This document shows positions 34,267-41,728 of a stretch of 47,199 nt of DNA, piece by piece. Origin of the DNA: Chitinophagaceae bacterium (lineage in GTDB: Bacteria > Bacteroidota > Bacteroidia > Chitinophagales > Chitinophagaceae); the NCBI GenBank assembly GCA_023251255.1, contig JAHEZD010000042.1, positions 1 to 47,199 of the forward strand, given 5' to 3'. Position numbers and translations under genes: made by a program. The notes beneath the pieces were generated by a model. The model ran no database searches. It saw only the letters and a list, made by a program, of their open reading frames with translations, and was not told the DNA's origin. Position 1 is the first letter of the stretch. Each line of letters begins with the position of its first letter.

Positions 34267-34875
34267 ATGAGCTACCAACTATTAAAAGCAGACACCCTCT
34301 TTTACCAACGCTTCCTCACCGCCAATGGCTTCAGCACCAAGGGTATGGACGGTATCTGGGGCAAGAACACTAGTGCAGCAGACGCAGCCTTTGTGCAGCA
34401 TGGTCAAAGCATTGCGCAGCAGTACGGCAAGTTTGATGACCGCAGCGAAGGCAATATCATTACCCTTGTTCCCAAGGCACAGGTACTGGCCAGGCAGTTC
34501 CTCAAAATATTGGTGGATGCCGGCAATGATGTGCGCATCATTTCTGCCACCCGCACCTATGCGGAGCAGGATGCCCTGTACAGCCAGGGCCGTAACGGCA
34601 ATACCCAGCCACGCGTCACCAATGCCAAGGGCGGGCAGAGCAACCACAACTTCGGCCTCGCTTGGGACATAGGTCTCTTCATCAACGGAAAGTACATAAC
34701 AGACGATAAGAAATACACACCTCTGGCCAACCTAGTAAAACCACAGTTGCCCAACTTGGAATGGGGCGGCGATTGGGTAAGCTTCCCAGACATACCACAT
34801 TTCCAGCACAAGGCACTGGTAGATGCAGTAGCCAATGTAAGGGCATTATTTGAGCAGGGGAAAGCTTATGTATGA
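34267..34875 (+). CDS. M15-family peptidoglycan peptidase, endolysin-like
   Basis: 202 residues without signal peptide. Residues about 10-45 (FYQRFLTANGF, MDGIWGKNTSAADAAF) match the peptidoglycan-binding repeat of the GH25 protein nearby. The peptidase domain has the zinc ligands H127 and D134 in SNHNFGLAWDIG and H178 in IPHFQ, plus SATRTYAEQDALY. This is the M15C pattern of L-alanyl-D-glutamate or D-Ala-D-Ala peptidases found in phage endolysins. With GH25 it could cut both the glycan and the peptide part of the wall. A large palindromic repeat (34893-35019) follows at once. Confidence 0.92.
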   Translation: MSYQLLKADTLFYQRFLTANGFSTKGMDGIWGKNTSAADAAFVQHGQSIAQQYGKFDDRSEGNIITLVPKAQVLARQFLKILVDAGNDVRIISATRTYAEQDALYSQGRNGNTQPRVTNAKGGQSNHNFGLAWDIGLFINGKYITDDKKYTPLANLVKPQLPNLEWGGDWVSFPDIPHFQHKALVDAVANVRALFEQGKAYV

Positions 34876-34892
34876 GCAATCGACCTTTTATC

Positions 34893-35019
34893 AACTGATG
34901 TTATGCAAAATGTCAATACTGATGTCAGGTTGAGCTTGTCGAAACCTACTTGGAAACCAGATTGCCTTCGAGGGCCTCAAGCCTGACATTATCCCCACAA
35001 TCTTTGCGTAACATCAGTT
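34893..35019. repeat. Compound palindrome, copy 4 with outer arms
   Basis: Inner arms TGTCAGGTTGAGCTTGTCG and CGAGGGCCTCAAGCCTGACA (34923-34988) are of the common family. Outer arms AACTGATGTTATGCAAA (34893-34909) and TTTGCGTAACATCAGTT (35003-35019) are complementary at 16 of 17 positions. The outer arms show that the mobile unit is larger than the inner palindrome; traces of similar arms flank copy 3. Confidence 0.8.
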
Positions 35020-35043
35020 ATTAATGTAGACATAAACTATTGT

Positions 35044-35841
35044 ATGATTATAGATACACCATCAAAGAAGAGAAAAGTACAGAACAGTGTTGTAATTACT
35101 TCTATTGTACTCATCACTGTTTTCCTTGCATGGGGTTGTACCAAGCAGGGCTCATTTTTGCAGAACAATATTTGCTGCCTATTAGTATCAGGCGTTATTG
35201 GATTGTTTGTAGGCCTTTCTGAACTGCTGAACAGGTACAAAGCGTTCCAATATATTTTTGGCAATATCTATAGCTGGATATATATGCTTATCAACTTTTT
35301 AGCAGGTCTGCTGGCATATACCATCATTGTAAAATACAAACTTGATTTGGGCACCATTGGTGCCAATAATATTGGCAAAACGCTGGTAGCTGGCCTGGGT
35401 GCAATGGCGTTTTTAAGAAGCTCATTCTTCAACTATAAGGATTCAAATGGCAAAACCTTAGAAATAGGCCCTGCAGCATTACTAACAGTTTTCTTAAGGG
35501 CATCCGAAAGGCAATTTGACCAATTAGTGGCAAAAAAGCAACTGGAACATATTAGGCCAATAATGAAAGGGCTTCCTTTTTTGAAAACATCCAGGGACCT
35601 GCCCTCCATAGTGCTGAACTCAATGGTGGTATTAACAGACGATGAACTGAAAAAACTGAATGACGACATAGCCAAACTCATTAACGATGACACCATTACC
35701 TCCGAAACCAAATGCATCGTTTTGGGCATTTTATTGGCAAGGTACTGCGGCATATTATTACTTGAAGAAGCTGTTATATCATTAAGGGAAATTTACAGCA
35801 GCACACAAAATTCAGTACAGATTAAAGACTTATCTTTATAA
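35044..35841 (+). CDS. Membrane protein of unknown function
   Basis: 265 residues. Hydrophobic helices near 14-32, 42-60 and 76-98 and a weaker one near 113-122 are followed by a cytosolic helical domain (about 140-265) with DELKKLNDDIAKLINDD and a final hydrophobic stretch (KCIVLGILLARYCGILLLEEAVISL). I recognise no family. The downstream gene begins 9 bp after its stop and encodes a soluble helical partner, so the pair is probably co-translated. The pair follows the lytic-enzyme genes and the compound palindrome, so a link with them is uncertain. Confidence 0.75.
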   Translation: MIIDTPSKKRKVQNSVVITSIVLITVFLAWGCTKQGSFLQNNICCLLVSGVIGLFVGLSELLNRYKAFQYIFGNIYSWIYMLINFLAGLLAYTIIVKYKLDLGTIGANNIGKTLVAGLGAMAFLRSSFFNYKDSNGKTLEIGPAALLTVFLRASERQFDQLVAKKQLEHIRPIMKGLPFLKTSRDLPSIVLNSMVVLTDDELKKLNDDIAKLINDDTITSETKCIVLGILLARYCGILLLEEAVISLREIYSSTQNSVQIKDLSL

Positions 35842-35850
35842 AATAAACGT

Positions 35851-36276
35851 ATGGCCATGCAAGTTGATAACAGCAAAACATCGCAACTTTCTTCCTTCCT
35901 GAACAATTACAATGAAAAATTTGGTGAATACCTCAATAAAATTTCAGGAAGTTTTTTTGATAGGATACGTGTGGACAAGGACATATTACTGGAAAGAACT
36001 TCAGGCACATTGCAGCGTAAGTTCCAGCAGATAGACAGCATGATCAATGATACTGACGCTTCAAAAGACAACTATTATAAAACCAAGGTAATTGGTAAAA
36101 TCCTTATTGACATCACACCGGACATGATCAATAGCCCTGATAGTGATGTTAAAAAAAGCGGGGTGAACCTCATCAACAGCTTTTTTGAAGTGGCCCGCAA
36201 AACGGAGGATAATGAACTAATGGAAACTTCTTTTGCTATCAGGAAAATTGCAGAAAGTCAGGCTTCAACTTCTTAA
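35851..36276 (+). CDS. Small helical protein of unknown function
   Basis: 141 residues, no signal peptide or membrane segment, rich in Asp/Lys/Ser and predicted mostly helical (LNNYNEKFGEYLNKISGSFFDRIRVDKDILLERT, GVNLINSFFEVARKTEDNELMETSFAIRKIAE). No motif is recognised. Its tight spacing to the membrane protein upstream suggests a two-component membrane/soluble unit. Confidence 0.7.
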   Translation: MAMQVDNSKTSQLSSFLNNYNEKFGEYLNKISGSFFDRIRVDKDILLERTSGTLQRKFQQIDSMINDTDASKDNYYKTKVIGKILIDITPDMINSPDSDVKKSGVNLINSFFEVARKTEDNELMETSFAIRKIAESQASTS

Positions 36277-36578
36277 GTTCAACATTATCAACTACCAAGA
36301 TACTGGATTTTACACGATGCTGCGCTCCTCGCAAAATGGTGGTTACCATATGCATTTACTGCCCACCTAATTGTAACTCCTTACCCTTCTCCGCATCTCC
36401 CTTCGGCCCCCCTTTACTTGGCTGACCCTCCCTTTAATAACGGTTCTGCCAACCTTTAACAGTTCCATAATGATTACAATTTAAAACGATTGTGTACATT
36501 CATAAAAGCAGAGGGAAAAAGGAACTTTATTGGTATTGAAGCATTATACAATGCGATAGGAACACCACACAGTCGCTA

Positions 36579-36633
36579 TACCAACACCGAGCGGTCAACG
36601 TACCATCAACGTACTATAGCCGTACCATCACCG
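36579..36633. repeat. Five 11-bp tandem units
   Basis: TACCAACACCG, AGCGGTCAACG, TACCATCAACG, TACTATAGCCG and TACCATCACCG follow each other with no gap; consensus TACCATCAACG. The 11-bp period is about one helical turn and is not a multiple of three, arguing against coding. The gap 36277-36806 otherwise has only a weak 87-codon frame that I do not accept. Confidence 0.65.
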
Positions 36634-36806
36634 AACAATTATTATGCACGAAGCATTACCGTAAAGCAAAAGCATGAGTGGAAACATAGCATGGCAATTT
36701 CTAAGATGGTGGTAATCAAGAAACTGATATGCACCACATTTTATTTCAGCTAGTTCCTAATTATTTAGGATAAGTTTGGTAACAAATCAACACCTAAACA
36801 TTCAAC

Positions 36807-37229
36807 ATGGAGAATCAGAAAAACTGGCACGAAACACACACAGAGTCTTTGAGTTTTGGCTGCCGCCTAGCCGATTCTGTTGCCAACGGCATGGGGTCCT
36901 GGCGGTTTATCATCATACAAACAATCTTGGTCATCCTCTGGATGGGCCTTAACCTAGTAGGGTGTATGTACCATTGGGATGTATACCCCTTTATATTGCT
37001 CAACCTCCTTTTTTCCACGCAAGCAGCCTATGCTGCACCCATCATCATGATGGCACAGAACAGGCAGAACGAAAGGGACAGGATGCAGGCACAGGCCGAT
37101 TATAAAACCAATATAGATGCCAAGCTCGAAATAGAAGCTCTCGCCATAAAGCTCAATACCCTGGAAGTGGACAAATTGGACAGGATTATCTCCATGTTGC
37201 AGGAAATGAAAAAAGAAGCAAGCAAATAA
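36807..37229 (+). CDS. DUF1003-family membrane protein
   Basis: 140 residues with two membrane helices (near 33-53 and 60-78) and a cytosolic coiled-coil tail. The family signature is complete: ADSVANGMGSWRF, DVYPFILLNLLFSTQAAYAAP, and IIMMAQNRQNERDRMQAQADYKTN followed by an acidic coiled coil. DUF1003 proteins are common, sometimes called cyclic-nucleotide-binding related, but their function is not established. The gene stands alone and is followed by a terminator hairpin. Confidence 0.9.
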   Translation: MENQKNWHETHTESLSFGCRLADSVANGMGSWRFIIIQTILVILWMGLNLVGCMYHWDVYPFILLNLLFSTQAAYAAPIIMMAQNRQNERDRMQAQADYKTNIDAKLEIEALAIKLNTLEVDKLDRIISMLQEMKKEASK

Positions 37230-37245
37230 CCTTGTGTCAATCAAT

Positions 37246-37279
37246 AAAGTACTATCTGTTGTAAGCTGGCGTACTTTTT
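37246..37279 (+). terminator. Probable terminator after the DUF1003 gene
   Basis: Arms AAAGTAC (37246-37252) and GTACTTT (37271-37277) followed by more T. The stem is short, so strength is uncertain. Confidence 0.5.
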
Positions 37280-37442
37280 GGGTAGCTAAGGTTACTTGTC
37301 TGTGCTAACTCTTACTAGGCAAGGCTTATCAAAAAGGCGCCACGTATAGAACCCATTCAAATTCAAGTCCACTAAATATCTATTCATAACAGGTCCCAGG
37401 AATGAATAGCTAATATGGGGAAGGCCAATTTGCAGGTGGAGT

Positions 37443-37580
37443 AAAAAAAAGACGTGGTCTCCACTTACCGTACTGTAGCCCTCGGCGGCTGCCACAATAA
37501 GGGAGCCCACGCCAAAAACGTGGGCATCCTACTTATCGTCTTGTGGCATTGAAAGTTCCGAGGTTCCAGTACAAGACTCA
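37443..37580 (-). ncRNA. ssrS: 6S RNA (6S-Flavo-like)
   Basis: On the minus strand this stretch folds as one long rod with a central bubble. Paired in order from outside are CTTGTACTG with CAGTAC..TAAG, CCTCGG with CCGAGG, TGCCACA with TGTGGCA, ATAAG with CTTAT, GGA with TCC, and GCCCACG with CGTGGGC around a TTTTTGG loop. The unpaired 9x4 bubble (AACTTTCAA / GCCG) sits between the CCTCGG and TGCCACA helices. This mimics an open promoter, the hallmark of 6S RNA, which binds RNA polymerase holoenzyme in stationary phase. A T8 run after GACCACGTC gives the 3' end. The exact 5' end is inferred. The rest of the gap 37230-37915 has no gene. Confidence 0.75.
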
Positions 37581-37650
37581 AAGCGAATGCTTCAAATAAT
37601 TTCATTGAAGAATCGCAAAAATAAAAAAAATAACCCTTTTACGATAATCA

Positions 37651-37697
37651 TGTTTACACAAGTGATAAATAAACATGTTTGTACAAATGTATAAACA
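37651..37697. promoter_or_regulatory. Two adjoining TGTTT...TAAACA dyads
   Basis: TGTTTA-N13-TAAACA (37651-37675) directly abuts TGTTT-N11-TAAACA (37676-37697), the second with the nested palindrome TTTGTACAAA. They lie 71 bp upstream of the presumed 6S RNA start and about 220 bp upstream of the response-regulator gene, so they could serve either. Confidence 0.45.
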
Positions 37698-37915
37698 CTT
37701 CTGCGTATTTTAGCACATTTTTATTCAATATTTTTCCACATTCCATTTCGCAACCCCAATCAATAGCTACTAATCCGGTTTCATGTTCATTAGTGTTATT
37801 CTGGCTAAAAGCAAATACTCAACCAGCTTGACCCAACACTTACATTGACGATGCGGTATAGCAATTAATCCCTGTGCTTTAGTAGGTTTACTACATTTGA
37901 CATCAAAAACCTTCA

Positions 37916-39250
37916 ATGGCAACCATATTGGTAATCGATGATGAAGAAAAACTGGGGGCATTGCTCGCACGTATTATTAGGCTTGAAGGTTTCGCTACCG
38001 AAGAAGCCGCAACATTAAAAGCAGGCCTGCAAATACTCGAACATAAAGCAGTGGACATTGTTCTATGCGATGTAAAACTGCCCGATGGCAATGGTGTCGA
38101 TTTCGTGAAAGAAGCAAAGCAGAAATTCCCACTAATAGAATTCATTTTGCTCACCGCCTACGGCAATATTCCCGACGGTGTGCAAGCCATTAAGAACGGA
38201 GCTTTTGATTATATAACCAAGGGTGATGACAACAATAAGATTATTCCCCTGCTGCACCAGTCACTTGAAAAGGCCCAGGCCCAAAAGAAAAAAGCCGTCA
38301 GTATAAAAACAAAGGGCAGCTACGGTTTTGAGGACATCATTGGCAATAGCCCGGTTATCAAGGAGGCCATCCGGCTTGCACAAAAAATATCCACAACCGA
38401 TGTAAATGTCCTGCTTCTCGGGGAAACAGGCACAGGCAAGGAAGTATTTGCCAATGCTATCCATGCAAGCAGCAAAAGGGCAGCACAAACTTTTATTGCC
38501 ATCAACTGCAGTGCATTTACCAGGGACCTACTGGAAGGCGAGCTATTTGGGCATAAAGCCGGAGCTTATACTGGTGCCGCAAAAGACAAGAAAGGCTTAA
38601 TAGAGCTGGCACATAATGGTACTTTGTTTTTGGATGAAATGGGCGAAATGAATATTGAACTGCAGGCAAAGCTCTTACGGGTGCTTGAGAACGGCGAATT
38701 TATCAAACTGGGGGATGAAAGAACAACCAAGGTAAACATCCGCATCATAGCCGCTACCAACAGGAACCTGGAACAGGAAGTAAGCAAGGGCAATTTCAGG
38801 GAAGACCTGTTTTACCGTTTAAATGGCTTCACCATCTCACTTCCATCATTAAAACAAAGACTGGAAGACATCCCCGCATTGGCCAATCATTTCTTGCATA
38901 AATATGCAGCCAAGGAAAACACACAAGCATTGCAGCTAAGCAAACCAGCTTTACTGTTGCTTCAACAATACCAATGGAAAGGCAATATCCGTGAACTGAA
39001 AAATGTACTGGAACGTGCAGCCATACTTACTGATAGCAATGAAATCTTACCTGAGCAATTACCCTATGACATTCAACAGCAAACGGATGCGCCAGCCACA
39101 TCAAATAGTTTATCCCTAGCCGATGTCGAGAAGGGCCATATCAAGAAGGTACTGCACCATACAAAGGGGAACAAAACTGAGACAGCCAAATTATTGGGTA
39201 TCGGATTGACCACATTATACAGGAAGATTGAAGAATATGGCATTTTGTAA
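37916..39250 (+). CDS. Sigma-54-dependent response regulator (NtrC family)
   Basis: 444 residues with all three NtrC domains: receiver (1-120) with phospho-acceptor D52 in LCDVKLPDG, AAA+ domain (about 138-375) with Walker A GETGTGKE (169-176), sigma-54 contact loop GAYTGA (216-221) and Walker B GTLFLDE (235-241), and a Fis-type helix-turn-helix at the end (GNKTETAKLLGIGLTTLYRKIEEYGIL region). It should activate sigma-54 promoters. No sensor kinase is adjacent; in related genomes, as I recall, a KdpD-like sensor follows the porin beyond the window. Two such promoters lie before kup and the kdp genes downstream, each with repeated palindromes that may be its binding sites. Confidence 0.95.
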   Translation: MATILVIDDEEKLGALLARIIRLEGFATEEAATLKAGLQILEHKAVDIVLCDVKLPDGNGVDFVKEAKQKFPLIEFILLTAYGNIPDGVQAIKNGAFDYITKGDDNNKIIPLLHQSLEKAQAQKKKAVSIKTKGSYGFEDIIGNSPVIKEAIRLAQKISTTDVNVLLLGETGTGKEVFANAIHASSKRAAQTFIAINCSAFTRDLLEGELFGHKAGAYTGAAKDKKGLIELAHNGTLFLDEMGEMNIELQAKLLRVLENGEFIKLGDERTTKVNIRIIAATNRNLEQEVSKGNFREDLFYRLNGFTISLPSLKQRLEDIPALANHFLHKYAAKENTQALQLSKPALLLLQQYQWKGNIRELKNVLERAAILTDSNEILPEQLPYDIQQQTDAPATSNSLSLADVEKGHIKKVLHHTKGNKTETAKLLGIGLTTLYRKIEEYGIL

Positions 39251-39252
39251 GT

Positions 39253-39309
39253 CTTCCAAAATGGAAGGCTACCCTTCCAAAATGAAAAGCCACCCTTCCA
39301 TTTTGGAAG
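39253..39309. promoter_or_regulatory. Phased CTTCCA-N3-TGGAAG operator array upstream of kup
   Basis: CTTCCAAAATGGAAG (39253-39267), the half-degenerate CTTCCAAAATGAAAA (39274-39288) and CTTCCATTTTGGAAG (39295-39309) have centres exactly 21 bp apart, two helical turns each, and a weak fourth copy is centred near 39345. The third copy, extended to CCCTTCC/GGAAGGG and followed by TTTTT, may also terminate the regulator transcript. The array lies 130-175 bp upstream of the predicted kup start of transcription, a usual enhancer position. Confidence 0.7.
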
Positions 39310-39409
39310 GGTTTTTAGTTTCCACTGCTTAACGGTCATGCCATTTTGAAAAAAAATATTCACTGTAAAAAAGGCACTCCATAAGATAATACCCAATAGG
39401 AGGAATAAT

Positions 39410-39425
39410 TGGCACCCTGTTGGCT
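39410..39425 (+). promoter_or_regulatory. Sigma-54 promoter of kup
   Basis: TGGCACCCTGTTGGCT gives GG at 39411-39412 and GC at 39423-39424 with ten bases between, matching TGGCAC-N5-TTGCW with one mismatch. Predicted start near 39436, about 73 nt before the kup ATG. Confidence 0.75.
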
Positions 39426-39446
39426 AGCTTGGGCCTGCCTGCCATT

Positions 39447-39484
39447 TGTTTTATTGATTGCTGTCATGTGCAATCAATAAAACA
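39447..39484 (+). promoter_or_regulatory. Hairpin in the kup leader
   Basis: Perfect 14-bp arms TGTTTTATTGATTG and CAATCAATAAAACA around a 10-nt loop, wholly inside the predicted 5' untranslated region and ending 24 nt before the start codon. No T-tract follows, so it is not an ordinary terminator. It could control translation or RNA stability, or be a protein site on DNA. Confidence 0.6.
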
Positions 39485-39508
39485 GTTTTCAACCATTATT
39501 ATTAGAGT

Positions 39509-41434
39509 ATGAACCCGAACCTTAAAAAAGTAACTGCTGCTGGCTTATTGGTAACGCTTGGGATTATTTTTGGCGACATCGGCACTTCGCCCCTCTATGT
39601 TTTCAAGGCCATTATTGGAGAGAAGGCCATTAACGAACAATTGGTTTATGGTGGCATCTCCTGCGTTTTCTGGACACTCACCCTGCAAACCACATTTAAA
39701 TACATACTGCTTACGCTCCAAGCAGACAACAAAGGCGAAGGTGGCATCTTTTCCCTGTATGCACTTGTTTGGCGGTACAGGCACTGGCTCTATTTCCCAG
39801 CCATTGTTGGAGCTGGTACCTTATTGGCAGATGGTATCATTACGCCACCCATTTCCGTGGCTTCGGCCATTGAAGGATTGAATGGCGTAAAAGGTTTGGA
39901 AACCGTAATTGTTCCTGGTAATGCCCTCACCGTTGGTATTGTTATTGGCATCATTTCATTGCTTTTCTTTTTCCAACAATTCGGAACCAAGGTAGTAGGC
40001 AGTTCGTTTGGTCCCATTATGTTTGTATGGTTCAGTATGATTATGTTCTGGGGCATTATACAAGTTGGGCATTATCCTAAGATCCTGGCTGCTTTCAATC
40101 CCTATTATGCTTATGATTTACTCGTGCACTACCCCAATGGGTTCTGGCTATTGGGTGCCGTATTCCTTTGCACTACAGGCGCAGAAGCCCTATATTCAGA
40201 TCTGGGCCATTGTGGCAAAAAGAATATCCAAGCAAGCTGGATCTTTGTTAAGGTAGCTTTGATTGCCAATTATTTTGGACAGGCTGCATGGTTGTTGCAC
40301 AGTAGTAAAACACATTTAGAGGGATTAAACCCTTTTTATGAAATCATGCCGCACTGGTTTCTCTTACCGGGCATTGTAATAGCCACACTGGCCACCATTA
40401 TTGCAAGCCAAGCGTTGATCAGCGGTTCCTTCACTTTAATCAGTGAAGCAGTAAGCATGAATTTCTGGCCACGCATCACCATTAAATACCCAACCAATAT
40501 CAGGGGGCAAATTTACATACCAAGCATCAACTGGATCTTATGGGGAGGCTGTGTGGGTATGATGCTGTACTTCAAGGATTCAGGCAAAATGGAAGCCGCT
40601 TATGGCTTCTCCATTACTGTTGCCATGCTGATGACTACCCTCCTCATGTTTTACTATATGAAGTTTGTAAAGAAATGGGTGGGAGGGTTGATAATGCTTG
40701 TGCTCATTGTCTTCCTTTCTGTTGAGGTATCGTTCTTCATAGCCAACATTGCAAAAATCAAGCAAAGATGGATGTTCCTTGTATTTGAAATTGGCTTGGT
40801 ATTCATCATGTATATATGGTTCAGGGCAAGGAAGATTACCAATCGGTTCCTCCAATTTGAAAGCATTAACCCGTACATTCCCTTATTGCAAAAGTTGAGT
40901 AGGACCGTTGCGGAACCAAAATATGCAACACATTTGGTTTACCTAACAAAAGCCAATAACAAAAGAAGTATCGAGAAACGCAGCATGGAATCCATCTTCA
41001 GCAAAAGGCCAAAACGTGCCGATGTATACTGGTTCATCCATATAGACCGGACAGATGAGCCTTACACAATGGAATACACTGTTGAGGAAATTGTACATGA
41101 TAAAATAATCAGGGTTGATTTTAGGTTAGGCTTCAGGATACAGCCACGCATAAACCTGTTCTTTAAGAAAGTAATGCAGGAACTGGCCAATCAAAAGGAA
41201 TTGGATATTGATGCAAATACAGCCGACATACGCTATGTACTCATACAGAAATTCCTTTCGGTTGAGAATGAATTTTCAGTGAAAGAAGGTTTTATACTCA
41301 ACTCCTATTTTGCTATAGGTAACCTTGCACAATCCGATAAAAAAGCTTTTGGATTGGATCTAGGAGACACTTCAATCGAAAAGATACCACTGGTGGTTGC
41401 TCCTATTCAACAGGTACCTTTAAAAAGGGTATAA
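39509..41434 (+). CDS. kup: Kup-family potassium transporter
   Basis: 641 residues, normal for Kup/HAK/KT. The N-terminus shows the family signature GIIFGDIGTSPLYV, followed by about twelve membrane helices up to residue 440 (for example LADGIITPPISVASAIEGL and ALYSDLGHCG) and a cytosolic C-terminal domain of about 190 residues. It takes up K+ with protons. Its own sigma-54 promoter and upstream palindromes suggest joint control with the kdp genes, which is unusual since Kup is often constitutive. A strong hairpin (41462-41490) follows the stop. Confidence 0.96.
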   Translation: MNPNLKKVTAAGLLVTLGIIFGDIGTSPLYVFKAIIGEKAINEQLVYGGISCVFWTLTLQTTFKYILLTLQADNKGEGGIFSLYALVWRYRHWLYFPAIVGAGTLLADGIITPPISVASAIEGLNGVKGLETVIVPGNALTVGIVIGIISLLFFFQQFGTKVVGSSFGPIMFVWFSMIMFWGIIQVGHYPKILAAFNPYYAYDLLVHYPNGFWLLGAVFLCTTGAEALYSDLGHCGKKNIQASWIFVKVALIANYFGQAAWLLHSSKTHLEGLNPFYEIMPHWFLLPGIVIATLATIIASQALISGSFTLISEAVSMNFWPRITIKYPTNIRGQIYIPSINWILWGGCVGMMLYFKDSGKMEAAYGFSITVAMLMTTLLMFYYMKFVKKWVGGLIMLVLIVFLSVEVSFFIANIAKIKQRWMFLVFEIGLVFIMYIWFRARKITNRFLQFESINPYIPLLQKLSRTVAEPKYATHLVYLTKANNKRSIEKRSMESIFSKRPKRADVYWFIHIDRTDEPYTMEYTVEEIVHDKIIRVDFRLGFRIQPRINLFFKKVMQELANQKELDIDANTADIRYVLIQKFLSVENEFSVKEGFILNSYFAIGNLAQSDKKAFGLDLGDTSIEKIPLVVAPIQQVPLKRV

Positions 41435-41461
41435 GTATAAAGCAACCCAATTCATTTTGAT

Positions 41462-41501
41462 AAAATCCCTTCCAAAATGGAAGGGATTTTCATTTTGGAA
41501 A
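41462..41501. promoter_or_regulatory. kdp-side CTTCCA palindromes; first copy doubles as kup terminator
   Basis: AAAATCCCTTCCA-AAA-TGGAAGGGATTTT is a perfect 13-bp dyad (41462-41490) with the core CTTCCAAAATGGAAG (41469-41483). A degenerate second copy, TTTTCATTTTGGAAA, follows at 41487-41501. The core is identical to that before kup. As RNA the first dyad would be a terminator for kup; as DNA both lie about 105-130 bp upstream of the predicted kdp start site. Confidence 0.65.
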
Positions 41502-41581
41502 ATCCATCATCCCAAACCATATTCCCCTAAAACCCTTATCCAGCCTAACTTATAATACCTAATTCCTAATTCCTGCCCAAC

Positions 41582-41597
41582 TGGCACTCCTTTGGCA
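41582..41597 (+). promoter_or_regulatory. Sigma-54 promoter of the kdp operon
   Basis: TGGCACTCCTTTGGCA has GG at 41583-41584 and GC at 41595-41596 with ten bases between, and shares TGGCAC-N5-TGGC with the kup promoter. Predicted start near 41608, 12 nt before the first micro-ORF. Confidence 0.75.
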
Positions 41598-41619
41598 CAT
41601 CCATACCCAAAGCAACAAA

Positions 41620-41724
41620 ATGAAACCTGGAAACAAAACCAATCCAATGTACTATATCATGGTTGGTTCATTTATGGCAATCATGTTCATAGGTATTGCA
41701 TATCGTTTAATCACTCAATCATAA
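41620..41724 (+). CDS. Membrane micro-protein 1 of the kdp operon
   Basis: 34 codons, MKPGNKTNPMYYIMVGSF then one hydrophobic helix (about residues 11-28) and a polar end RLITQS. It begins just after the predicted sigma-54 transcription start, and four bases separate its stop from the next ATG. I know no name for it. A single-span peptide in a kdp operon may stabilise the pump or adjust it, as KdpF does. Confidence 0.65.
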   Translation: MKPGNKTNPMYYIMVGSFMAIMFIGIAYRLITQS

Positions 41725-41728
41725 AACC

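Noticed and set aside
36490-36753. 87-codon plus-strand frame
   Set aside because: It spans the 11-bp tandem array, whose period is not a multiple of three, has no recognisable domain, and its composition is unlike the neighbouring genes.
37292-37510. 72-codon minus-strand frame
   Set aside because: It overlaps the structured 6S-like RNA on the same strand, which explains the conservation-like pattern better than a protein.
39295-41490. Treating the CTTCCA palindromes only as terminators
   Set aside because: One copy at each site fits a terminator, but the extra copies and exact 21-bp phasing before kup are not explained by that; both roles are kept open.
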